Position numbers and translations under genes: made by a program | In this document: positions 8,231 through 16,152 of the stretch, in pieces | How the letters are laid out: every line of letters starts with the position of its first letter | How positions within the stretch are numbered: position 1 is the stretch's first letter | Assembly: GCF_000719345.1 (NCBI RefSeq) | Contig: NZ_JOFX01000042.1 | Location: forward strand, 1-64,000 | DNA: 64,000 nt | Direction of reading: 5' to 3' | Source of the DNA: Streptomyces sp. NRRL F-2664 | Lineage (GTDB): Bacteria; Actinomycetota; Actinomycetes; Streptomycetales; Streptomycetaceae | The notes under the pieces: model-generated | What the model saw: only the letters and a program-made list of their open reading frames with translations | What the model was told of the DNA's origin: nothing | Database searches by the model: none

Positions 8231-9271
8231 GTGACCGCACGGCTAGCCGACATCGCAGCCCAGGCGGGGGTCAGCGAAGCCACAGTCAGCCGCGTGCTCA
8301 ACGGCAAGCCCGGTGTGGCCGCGGGCACCCGCGAATCAGTGCTGGCCGCGCTCGACGTCCTCGGCTACGAGCGCCCCGTACGCCTGCGCCAGCGCAGCGC
8401 CGGCCTCGTCGGCCTGATCACGCCCGAGCTGGACAACCCCATCTTCCCCGCGCTCGCCCAGGTCATCGGCCAGGCGCTGACCCGCCAGGGCTACACGCCC
8501 GTCCTCGCCACGCAGACGCCCGGCGGCTCCACCGAGGACGAGCTGACCGAGATGCTCGTCGACCGCGGCGTCTCCGGGATCATCTTCGTTTCCGGCCTGC
8601 ACGCCGACACCACGGCCGATATGGGCCGTTACGACCAACTGCGCGGGCAGGGCGTCCCCTACGTCCTGATCAACGGCTTCTCCGACAAGGTGCAGGCCCC
8701 CTTCGTCTCCCCCGACGACCGCGCCGCGATGCACCTCGCGGTCACCCACCTCGCCGCGCTCGGCCACACCCGGATCGGCCTCGCGGTCGGACCGAAGCGC
8801 TTCGTGCCGGTCCTGCGCAAGATCGAGGGCTTCCGGGCGGGGATGAAGGAGCGCCTCGGCCTCGACGAGGCCGAGACCGAGGAACTGGTCCAGCACTCCC
8901 TCTACTCCCTCGAAGGCGGCCAGGCCGCCGCGTCCGCGCTGATCGCACGCGGCTGCACGGCGGTGGTCTGCGCGAGCGACATGATGGCGCTCGGTGCGAT
9001 CCGCGCCGCCCGCCAGCAGGGGCTGCGTGTACCGCACGACGTCTCGGTCGTCGGTTTCGACGACTCCCCGCTCATAGCCTTCACCGATCCGCCGCTGACC
9101 ACCATCCGCCAGCCCGTGCAGGCGATGGGCCAGGCGGCGGTGCGGACCCTGCTGGAGGAGATCGGCGGTACGCCGGCCCCGCACAGTGAGTTCGTGTTCC
9201 TGCCGGAACTGGTGGTGCGCGGCTCCACGGCCTCGGGCCCCGGCCAGCGGCGCAGCGCCTCTCGTACTTGA
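8231..9271 (+). CDS. malR: Maltose operon repressor MalR (LacI family)
   Basis: A 346-residue LacI-family repressor. The helix-turn-helix LADIAAQAGVSEATVSRVL begins about four residues in. The hinge and effector domain follow, with YERPVRLRQRS, LVGLITPELDNPIFPALAQV and GFDDSPLIAFTDPP. The sequence is very close to the Streptomyces MalR/Reg1 repressor of malEFG. I chose the GTG at 8231 (VTARLADIAA) because it begins at the expected residue; the open frame upstream is a shadow of the glucosidase gene. It is transcribed away from malE with the second alpha-glucosidase, 26 bases upstream. It should respond to maltodextrins or their metabolites. Confidence 0.92.
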   Translation: MTARLADIAAQAGVSEATVSRVLNGKPGVAAGTRESVLAALDVLGYERPVRLRQRSAGLVGLITPELDNPIFPALAQVIGQALTRQGYTPVLATQTPGGSTEDELTEMLVDRGVSGIIFVSGLHADTTADMGRYDQLRGQGVPYVLINGFSDKVQAPFVSPDDRAAMHLAVTHLAALGHTRIGLAVGPKRFVPVLRKIEGFRAGMKERLGLDEAETEELVQHSLYSLEGGQAAASALIARGCTAVVCASDMMALGAIRAARQQGLRVPHDVSVVGFDDSPLIAFTDPPLTTIRQPVQAMGQAAVRTLLEEIGGTPAPHSEFVFLPELVVRGSTASGPGQRRSASRT

Positions 9272-9345
9272 GACGGACCGGCTGCGCCGAAGACCGTACC
9301 GAGGGATGATCGGAGGCGGGAGCTCATCTGGCAGACTCTCTCCCC

Positions 9346-10233
9346 ATGGGTGAATCGAGCGTGAAGACACTGGAAACCCGGACGGACGTCTCCTCACCCG
9401 TAGTGGTCGAGACCGAGACCCGCCCGGCGTCCGACCGCGCCCCGCTCGCCCGGCTGCGCGTCCCGCGCCGGCCGCGGATCTGGTTCGAGATCCTGCTGAT
9501 CGCCATCAGCTACTGGACCTACTCGCTGATCCGCAACGCCGTGCCCGAGCAGAAGTCGATCGCCCTCGCGAACGCCGACTGGATCTGGAGCGTCGAGCAG
9601 ACCCTCGGCATCGCCGTGGAGCAGTCGGTCAACCACGCCGTCAATTCCGTGACGTGGCTGATCGTGGGCATGAACTACTACTACGCGACGCTCCACTTCG
9701 TCGTGACCATCGGCGTGCTGGTGTGGATCTACCGCTTCCATCCGGGCCGGTACGCCGCCACGCGCCTGGTCCTCTTCGCCACCACCGGCGTGGCTCTGGT
9801 GGGCTACTACTTCTACCCGCTCGCGCCGCCGCGGCTGATGAACGGGCAGAACTTCATCGACACCGTACTGGTCCACCACACCTGGGGCTCGATGGCCTCC
9901 GGGAACCTCAAGAACATGTCGAACCAGTACGCTGCGATGCCGTCCATGCACATAGGGTGGTCGCTCTGGTGCGGGCTGACGATCTTCGCGGTCGCCTCGG
10001 CCCCCTGGGCGCGGATCCTGGGTCTGCTCTATCCGACGGCGACCCTCGTCGTCATCGTGGCCACCGCCAACCACTTCTGGCTCGACGCCGTCGGCGGCAT
10101 GATCTGCCTGGCGTTCGGCTACACCGTCTCGCGCTCCTGGTACGGCGCGATGCCGCACCGCCTGCCCCGGCACCCCGAGCACACGGGCCCGCATCCGGCG
10201 TCGGAGCTCCTGAACCGTTTCCGCACCCGCTAG
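9346..10233 (+). CDS. PAP2-superfamily membrane enzyme (Aur1/inositolphosphotransferase-like)
   Basis: A 295-residue integral membrane protein with about six hydrophobic segments after a polar N-terminus of some 40 residues. The PAP2 signature is split as expected: PLAPPRLM, then AAMPSMHIGWS, then ANHFWLDAVGG with the catalytic His and Asp in the last block. This arrangement resembles the Aur1-like group that moves phospho-head groups between lipids and polyols. Simple lipid-phosphate phosphatase activity is equally possible. It ends four bases into the convergent GNAT gene. ATG 9346 gives a sensible cytoplasmic tail; a GTG at 9361 is an alternative. Confidence 0.82.
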   Translation: MGESSVKTLETRTDVSSPVVVETETRPASDRAPLARLRVPRRPRIWFEILLIAISYWTYSLIRNAVPEQKSIALANADWIWSVEQTLGIAVEQSVNHAVNSVTWLIVGMNYYYATLHFVVTIGVLVWIYRFHPGRYAATRLVLFATTGVALVGYYFYPLAPPRLMNGQNFIDTVLVHHTWGSMASGNLKNMSNQYAAMPSMHIGWSLWCGLTIFAVASAPWARILGLLYPTATLVVIVATANHFWLDAVGGMICLAFGYTVSRSWYGAMPHRLPRHPEHTGPHPASELLNRFRTR

Positions 10234-10739
10234 GCCCCGACGCTCCTGCGCTCGTATTCGACCTGGGTCAGCGGCCGCCCGTCGCCGAAGTCGTGGGCGC
10301 GGACGGCGCCGCTCTCGGTGAAACCGGCCTTGGTGTAGAAGCGCCGCGACTGTGGGGTGTCGCGCAGCGTCCACAGATGAGCCCGGGCGAACCCGGCACC
10401 GCGCAGGTGCCCCAGCGTCTCGGTCATCAGGACAGCGGCGACGCCCGTTCCCCAGCCTTCCGGGTGGCTGTAGAAGGAGAGGATCTCGGCGAGGCCGGGC
10501 CTGGTCGAGGACGGGCGGTATACGGACATGGCCACCGGCCGGCCGTCCGCTTCGGCCAGCAGGATCGTGGAGTCCTGCTGTGCGAGCCGTGCGTGCCAGC
10601 GGGTACGCCTGCTCGCGATCCCGTCCGCGGCGAATCCCGGATCGAAGAAGGGCGCGTACGCCGCCTCCCAGGCGGCGGCGTGGATCGCGCCGAGGACGTC
10701 CCCGTCGTACGGGCCCGCGCGGCGAACCGTGAACGTCAT
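10230..10739 (-). CDS. GNAT-family N-acetyltransferase
   Basis: A 169-residue single-domain GNAT protein. It starts MTFTVRRAGPYDGDVLGAIH and carries the acetyl-CoA-binding region around HPEGWGTGVAAVLMTETL and the C-terminal GFTESGAVRAHDFG block. Substrate unknown. ATG 10739 is preferred over a GTG nine bases earlier because it forms an ATGA overlap with the stop of the upstream frame at 10736. The gene converges on the PAP2 gene and overlaps it by four bases. Confidence 0.85.
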   Translation of the reverse strand: MTFTVRRAGPYDGDVLGAIHAAAWEAAYAPFFDPGFAADGIASRRTRWHARLAQQDSTILLAEADGRPVAMSVYRPSSTRPGLAEILSFYSHPEGWGTGVAAVLMTETLGHLRGAGFARAHLWTLRDTPQSRRFYTKAGFTESGAVRAHDFGDGRPLTQVEYERRSVGA

Positions 10740-11239
10740 GGCGACCACCTGACGACTACTCCCCGCTGCCGGGCTGCGGGTACGCGTGCGGGGGCGTGGG
10801 CCGCCCCCGTACCGGGGGCGATCCCTTCCAGGGCTTCGGTGAGCGTGCGCACGTACGCCTGATCGGTGAGGATCCGCACCCGGGCGAAGGGTCGGCTGAG
10901 CCGTCCCTCCTGCGCCAGGATCCTACGCAGGAGGGGCGCCGCCGAAACGGCCGGAGCACCGATCTCTCCGAGGCCGCGGACCACCTCCTGCACCGGGAGG
11001 TCGGACCGGCCGGTCCAGGCCGGGTCCACCTCTGCCGACAGCACCGGCACGGACGGCTCCGGGTCGCCCGTGGGCCGCCCGTACACGTGCGCGGCCTGGT
11101 CCACGCTCCGGGGGGCTCCGTCAGGCGGCGCACGGGTTCCGCCTGTACGGCGGTCACGCTGCAGCTCGCGCCCGGGCTGCGCTCCGGATCGAGGTTTCCA
11201 CGACCCGGCGGATCGATATCCGGTGACGCACAACCCCAA
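10736..11239 (-). pseudogene. Possible remnant of a HEAT-like gene, coupled to the GNAT gene
   Basis: An open frame of up to 167 codons. Only the C-terminal half looks protein-like: PVQEVVRGLGEIGAPAVSAA followed by PLLRRIL resembles one or two HEAT helices, then QAYVRTLTEALEGI. The N-terminal part is low-complexity and the start is unclear. Its TGA overlaps the GNAT ATG as ATGA, a pattern normally seen between real co-translated genes. I read it as the tail of a truncated gene, but a divergent intact small gene is possible. Confidence 0.3.
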
Positions 11240-11690
11240 GGACCAATAACCGGGGAAATGACCTTCCCTACCTCCCCCTCCCCTCTCGCCCGGGCGGATT
11301 GATCACCCCAACCGAGCTGGCGCGCAGGGCAATTCCCGGGCACTTCGGCTCCCGACAACCCCATAAACGCATTCGACCCACGGCCCGGCTGCGGCTGCGC
11401 GATTCGCGGCTGCTGCTCTCCGAGCGCGACACGGTACGCCTGGCGCCCCGCCGCGGCCCTGTGGTGGGAGCACCGGCTGAACCCCCGGCGCCGACCGCCG
11501 CGCTCACGCGCTCGCTGCCGACCCAGCCGATGACGACCGAAGCGGCGCCCGCGTACCCCGGCGTTTCCCCTTCCCGGCGATCACGCCCACCGTCGACCTG
11601 ATCATTCACGGCCCCGTCGGCAATTCCTCCGAATGAGTCCCGCGGAAACAGGGCAGGCGTTCACGACGCAGCGATCCGGCAGCCGGTTGC

Positions 11691-11704
11691 GTGACATGCG
11701 TCAC
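11691..11704. promoter_or_regulatory. Crp-like site GTG(N6)GTCAC
   Basis: The sequence gtgacatgcgtcac fits the Streptomyces Crp pattern GTG-N6-GNCAC exactly and is a near-perfect dyad. It lies 360 bases before the CAP-domain start codon. Short motifs of this kind occur by chance, so binding is unproven. Confidence 0.4.
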
Positions 11705-11891
11705 GACACGGGTCCCGGCGCCGGAGGGCTTCTCGGGCGGGCCACCCCGTCGACATTTCGTCATTTGTCCCTTTTGGATTCGACATTCCCCTCTCCTGCG
11801 GGAACGGAATCCCGACGACCGCCTTACCTTGGCCCTACTTCCCTGGTCACGGCCGGTCCTGAAAACACATCACATGGCGGTGACAGTGACC

Positions 11892-11913
11892 TGATCGTGA
11901 CCATGCACGATCA
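11892..11913. promoter_or_regulatory. Perfect 8-bp inverted repeat upstream of the CAP-domain gene
   Basis: Arms tgatcgtg and cacgatca are separated by accatg. The 22-base dyad lies about 150 bases before the start codon and resembles a dimeric regulator site. GTGAC direct elements (gtgacagtgac) sit just before it. The regulator is not identified. Confidence 0.4.
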
Positions 11914-12063
11914 CCGGCCTCTTTCAAGCCGCGCGCCGAATCCCCGGGGCGCTCGCGAATCGGAAACTTGCCAGGCCAATGGCGGGCTTCTAAGAATGTC
12001 GACCATTCCGGCGTCCCGCAGTTCCGGCGCCGGAGGCTTCGCGATCACCGAATGAGGTTACGC

Positions 12064-12930
12064 ATGCAGAAGCATCGGAAGAAGAAGCAGTACCGGAAGA
12101 TAGTCATCGGCGTCAGCGCACTGGGAATCGTGGGTGTTCCCACGGCCGCCATGGCCTGCTTCGACACGGGCGACGACTCCGGCCGGACCCGGACCGTGAG
12201 CCACCAGGCGCAGCGCCCGTGGCAGTACGTGCCCTCGGCCGACCCGAACACCATGGTCCCGGTGGACGTCCCCACGACGCCGACCAGCCCGCCGGCGACC
12301 GAACAGCCGGCCGCGGAGCCCACCCGGCCCGCCCCGCCCCCGCAGGCGCAGCCGACGCAGGCGCAGCCTCCGCAGATCGCGAAGCCGCAGCCCGCGAAGC
12401 CGCCGGCCACCAGGAAGCCGCAGGCGCCGCAGCCGCCGCAGACCTCGCCCGCGCCGGCCGCCTCCGGCTCCGTCGCCGCCGTCCTCGCCCTGGTCAACCA
12501 GGAGCGCGCCGCCGCCGGATGCCAGGCCGTCACCCTGAACGCGAAGCTCACGAAGGCCGCGCAGGACCACAGCGCGGACATGGCCGCCCACAGCAACATG
12601 TCCCACACCGGCTCCGACGGCTCGAACCCCGGCACGCGCATCACCCGTGCCGGCTACGCGTGGAGCACGTACGGCGAGAACGTCGCCTACGGCTACAGCA
12701 CGCCCGAAAAGGTCATGGAGGGCTGGATGAACAGCCCCGGCCACCGCGCGAACATCCTGAACTGCTCCTTCAAGGAGATCGGCATCGGCCTCGCCCAGCC
12801 GAACTCCTACTGGACCCAGAACTTCGGCACGGCCCGCTGCCGCGGTGCGTGCGCGGTGGTGCCCGGCGGTGCGCGGGCGGTCAGCCTCCGTAGAACAACT
12901 CCTCGACCACCGCGCGGGCGCGGCGGGTGA
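12064..12930 (+). CDS. Secreted CAP/SCP-domain protein
   Basis: A 288-residue secreted protein. A basic N-terminus (MQKHRKKKQYRK) leads into a hydrophobic signal segment. A long Pro/Ala/Gln-rich linker of about 90 residues follows. Then comes a CAP domain with VLALVNQERAAAGC, MSHTGSDGS, YGENVAYGY and MNSPGHRANILNC. CAP proteins of this type are extracellular in Streptomyces; their molecular role is not settled. I chose ATG 12064 because TGAGG lies eight bases upstream; an ATG at 12052 is the alternative. After the usual domain end (WTQNFG) about 30 arginine-rich residues follow, and the gene runs 50 bases into convergent glnE. That tail is unusual. Confidence 0.85.
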   Translation: MQKHRKKKQYRKIVIGVSALGIVGVPTAAMACFDTGDDSGRTRTVSHQAQRPWQYVPSADPNTMVPVDVPTTPTSPPATEQPAAEPTRPAPPPQAQPTQAQPPQIAKPQPAKPPATRKPQAPQPPQTSPAPAASGSVAAVLALVNQERAAAGCQAVTLNAKLTKAAQDHSADMAAHSNMSHTGSDGSNPGTRITRAGYAWSTYGENVAYGYSTPEKVMEGWMNSPGHRANILNCSFKEIGIGLAQPNSYWTQNFGTARCRGACAVVPGGARAVSLRRTTPRPPRGRGG

Positions 12931-15877
12931 TGCGGCGGTAGTCGTCCAGCAGTTCACCGACCGTGCCTTCGGCGTAGCCGAGGTAGCGGCCGACCGCCGC
13001 CAGCTCGCGGGCCTCGGACGGGAAGGTGTCCCCGGCGCGGCCGCGCACCAGCATCACGGCGTTGCGGACCCGGGTCGCCAGGACCCAGGCCTCGTCCAGG
13101 ATCTGCGCCTCGTCGGTCGGGATCAGGCCGGCCGCGTGCGCGGCCGCGAGGGCCTCGCGGGTCCGGGTGGTCCGCAGGCCCGGTTCGGCCCAGGCGTGCC
13201 GCATCTGGATCAGCTGGACGGTCCACTCGACGTCGCTGAGTCCACCGCGGCCCAGCTTGGTGTGCAGGGTCGGATCGGCTCCGCGCGGCAGCCGCTCCGA
13301 CTCCATCCGCGCCTTCAGACGGCGGATCTCACGCACGGCGTCCTCGCCGAGCCCCTCGGCCGGGTAGCGCAGCGGGTCGATCAGCTCGATGAAGCGCCGC
13401 CCGAGCTCCTCCTCGCCCGCCACCGGCTCGGCCCGCAGCAGCGCCTGGCTCTCCCAGGTCAGCGACCAGCGTCGGTAGTAGGCGGCGTAGGAGGCCAGCG
13501 TGCGCGCCAGCGGGCCGGAACGCCCCTCGGGGCGCAGGTCGGCGTCGATGAGCAGCGGCGGGTCCGCGGTGGGGAGCTGCAGCAGCCTGCGCATCTCGGC
13601 GATGACGGTCTGCGAGGCCTTGGCCGCCTCCTGCTCGTCGACGCCCTCGCGCGGTTCGTGCACGAAGAGGACGTCGGCGTCGGATCCGTAGCCGAGTTCG
13701 TGGCCGCCGAAGCGGCCGACGCCGATGACGGCGAAGCGGGTGGGCAGGGTGTCGCCGAAGTGCGACTGGACGGCGGCGCGCAGGGCGCCCGCGACGGTCG
13801 CCGCGGTGAGGTCGGAGACGGCCCCGCCGACCCGGTCGACCAGGGCTCCGTGGTCCTCCTCGGCCGGGCTGTCCTCCGTACCGTAGGAGCCGATGATGTC
13901 GGCCGCGGCCGTACGGAACAGCTCGCGGCGGCGCACCCCGCGGGCCGCGGCGACCGCCGCCTCGGGAGTGTCGGCACGCCCGACGGCGGCGAGGACCTCC
14001 TGGCAGAGGGCCTCCTGCGTACGGGGCGCCAGTCCCTCGGGGTCGCCGAGCAGGGCCACTGCCTCCGGGGCCCGCATCAGCAGGTCGGGGGCGAGGCGGC
14101 CGGCGGACAGGACGCGGGCGAGGTTCTCGGCGGCCGCGCCCTCGTCGCGCAGCAGCCGCAGGTACCAGGGGGTCTTGCCGAGGGCGTCGGAGACTTTGCG
14201 GAAGTTCAGCAGGCCGGCGTCCGGGTCGGCGGAGTCGGCGAACCAGCCCAGCATCACCGGAAGCAGGGTGCGCTGGATGGCGGCCTTGCGGGTGACGCCG
14301 GACGCGAGGGCTTCGAGGTGGCGCAGCGCGGAGGCCGGGTCGGCGTAGCCGAGGGCTTCGAGGCGCTGGCCCGCGGCGCGCGGGGAGAGCCGGGTCTCGC
14401 CGGGGGCGAGCTGGGCGACGGCGTCGAGCAGCGGCCGGTAGAAGAGCTTCTCGTGCAGGCGGCGTACGACGGAGGCGTGCCGGCGCCAGGCCCTGTTGAG
14501 CTCGGCGACGGGTTCGGTGCGCAGGCCCATGGAGCGGCCCAGGCGCCGCAGGTCGTTCTCGTCCTCGGGGACGAGGTGGGTGCGGCGCAGCCGGTAGAGC
14601 TGGATGCGGTGCTCCATGGTGCGCAGGAAGCGGTACGCGTCGTGCAGCTGGGCGGCGTCGGCGCGGCCGACGTAGCCGCCGGCGGCGAGGGCGTGCAGGG
14701 CGTCGAGGGTGGTGCCGGAGTGCAGGGTGGCGTCGCTGCGGCCGTGGACGAGCTGGAGGAGCTGGACGGCGAACTCGACGTCGCGCAGGCCGCCGGGGCC
14801 GAGTTTGAGCTCCCGGTCGACCTGCGCGGCGGGGATGTTGTCGACGACGCGGCGGCGCATCTGCTGGACGTCGGGGACGAAGTTGTCGCGTTCGGCCGCC
14901 TGCCAGACCAGGGGCGTTATGGCGTCGATGTAGGCGGAGCCCAGGGCCTCGTCGCCGGCGACGGCGCGGGCCTTCAGGAGCGCCTGGAACTCCCAGGTCT
15001 TGGCCCAGCGCTGGTAGTAGGCCAGGTGGGAGGAGAGCGTGCGGACGAGGGGGCCGTTGCGGCCCTCGGGGCGGAGGTTGGCGTCGACGGGCCAGATGGT
15101 GCCCTCGACGGTGGTCTCCGAGCAGATGCGCATCAGGTGGGAGGCGAGGCGGGTGGCGGCTTGGAGGGCCTTGGACTCGTCGCCGCCGGCCGCGCCGTTC
15201 ACCGCCTCCCCGACGAAGATCACGTCGACGTCGGAGACGTAGTTGAGCTCGTTGCCGCCGCACTTTCCCATCGCGATGACGGCGAGGCGGCAGAGCGCCG
15301 CGTCCTGGGGGGCGGCGGCGGTGGCGATCCGCAGGGCCGCGCGGAGGGTGGCGGTGGCGAGGTCGGCGAGCTCGGCGGCGGTCTGGGCGACGTCGATGGT
15401 GCCGCAGACGTCGCGGGCCGCGATGGAGAGCAGGCAGCGGCGGTAGGCGACGCGCAGGGCGACGGGGTCGTGGGCGTCCGCGAGGCCGCGCTCGAACTCG
15501 GGCAGTCCGGGATGCAGGTCCGCGGCCTCGTACGTGACGAGGCCGCGCCAGTCGCGGGGGTGGCGGGCGAGGTGGTCGCCGAGGGCCTCGGAGGCTCCGA
15601 GTACGCCGAGGAGGCGGTCGCGGAGGGGCTTGGCGCTGACGAGGGTGTCGAGGAGCCCGGGGAGGTCGCCGGCCGGCTGGGCCTCGGCGAGCCGGACCAG
15701 CCCACGCAGGGCGAGGTCGGGGTCGGCGGTCGCCCCGAGGGCGTCGAGGAGGACGGGATCGGCGCGGACGGCGGAGAGCACGTCGCAGTCGAGCAGCCGG
15801 GCGGCCGCGGAGGGGTCGGTGAAACCGCTGCGGAGCAGTCGGATGAAGGTGCTGCTCCTGCGTCCCGGGACCGTCAT
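12881..15877 (-). CDS. glnE: Glutamine synthetase adenylyltransferase/deadenylylase GlnE
   Basis: A 998-residue bifunctional enzyme that adds and removes AMP on glutamine synthetase I in response to nitrogen status. Two nucleotidyltransferase domains are present, each with its own active-site block: GKCGGNELNYVSDVDVIFV in the N-terminal half and GRFGGHELGYGSDADVLFV in the C-terminal half. The length is normal for actinobacteria. I chose ATG 15877 (MTVPGRRSSTFIRLL); the open frame extends to 16057, but that part is repeat-rich leader. The two glutamine synthetases it would modify (glnA) are not in the window. The GS-like gene at 22407 probably cannot be its target. Confidence 0.95.
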   Translation of the reverse strand: MTVPGRRSSTFIRLLRSGFTDPSAAARLLDCDVLSAVRADPVLLDALGATADPDLALRGLVRLAEAQPAGDLPGLLDTLVSAKPLRDRLLGVLGASEALGDHLARHPRDWRGLVTYEAADLHPGLPEFERGLADAHDPVALRVAYRRCLLSIAARDVCGTIDVAQTAAELADLATATLRAALRIATAAAPQDAALCRLAVIAMGKCGGNELNYVSDVDVIFVGEAVNGAAGGDESKALQAATRLASHLMRICSETTVEGTIWPVDANLRPEGRNGPLVRTLSSHLAYYQRWAKTWEFQALLKARAVAGDEALGSAYIDAITPLVWQAAERDNFVPDVQQMRRRVVDNIPAAQVDRELKLGPGGLRDVEFAVQLLQLVHGRSDATLHSGTTLDALHALAAGGYVGRADAAQLHDAYRFLRTMEHRIQLYRLRRTHLVPEDENDLRRLGRSMGLRTEPVAELNRAWRRHASVVRRLHEKLFYRPLLDAVAQLAPGETRLSPRAAGQRLEALGYADPASALRHLEALASGVTRKAAIQRTLLPVMLGWFADSADPDAGLLNFRKVSDALGKTPWYLRLLRDEGAAAENLARVLSAGRLAPDLLMRAPEAVALLGDPEGLAPRTQEALCQEVLAAVGRADTPEAAVAAARGVRRRELFRTAAADIIGSYGTEDSPAEEDHGALVDRVGGAVSDLTAATVAGALRAAVQSHFGDTLPTRFAVIGVGRFGGHELGYGSDADVLFVHEPREGVDEQEAAKASQTVIAEMRRLLQLPTADPPLLIDADLRPEGRSGPLARTLASYAAYYRRWSLTWESQALLRAEPVAGEEELGRRFIELIDPLRYPAEGLGEDAVREIRRLKARMESERLPRGADPTLHTKLGRGGLSDVEWTVQLIQMRHAWAEPGLRTTRTREALAAAHAAGLIPTDEAQILDEAWVLATRVRNAVMLVRGRAGDTFPSEARELAAVGRYLGYAEGTVGELLDDYRRITRRARAVVEELFYGG

Positions 15878-15906
15878 CCCGCCGCCTCCCGCGGTCGTCG
15901 CTGCCA

Positions 15907-15952
15907 CTGCCCGGGCTCTGTGCTGCCCGGGCTCTGCACTGCCCGGGCTCTG
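15907..15952. repeat. Three-copy 16-bp tandem repeat in the glnE leader
   Basis: Three identical copies of ctgcccgggctctg start at 15907, 15923 and 15939. A degenerate ctgc-rich tract follows to about 16010, covering most of the glnE/PIG-L intergene. Confidence 0.85.
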
Positions 15953-16152
15953 CGCTGTGCTGCAGCGCACTGCACTGCACCGACTGCTCTGCGCTGACTG
16001 CTCGCACTGCCCTGACCTGCCGGGGACGAGCCTAGCCGGAGCAGGCGTTCGACTCACCGGGACGTACCATGGCGTGGCTTATCGGATGATCCGAATACTT
16101 GTCGCGTGATGGGGCCCGCTCCCCGCCGACCGGCCACAAGGAGCCCCGCCCC

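Larger units (their letters stand above)
11240..12063. other. Gene-poor 824-base stretch before the CAP-domain gene
   Basis: No convincing protein-coding gene. Frames on both strands near 11268-11609 lack recognisable domains and look like each other's shadows. The part from 11633 on is less GC-rich and carries two dyads (11691 and 11892). It probably is the long leader and promoter of the secreted protein gene. I looked for a c-di-AMP (ydaO-type) riboswitch, common before Streptomyces wall hydrolases, and did not recognise one. Confidence 0.5.

Noticed and set aside
11299..11601. Frames on both strands between the GNAT and CAP-domain genes
   Set aside because: Each lacks a domain, and the two overlap almost completely on opposite strands. 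Neither has a good start.
12845..15997. 1050-codon rightward frame opposite glnE
   Set aside because: Composed of Gly/Ala/Val/Arg/Glu runs mirroring glnE codons; no family match. glnE is certain on the other strand.
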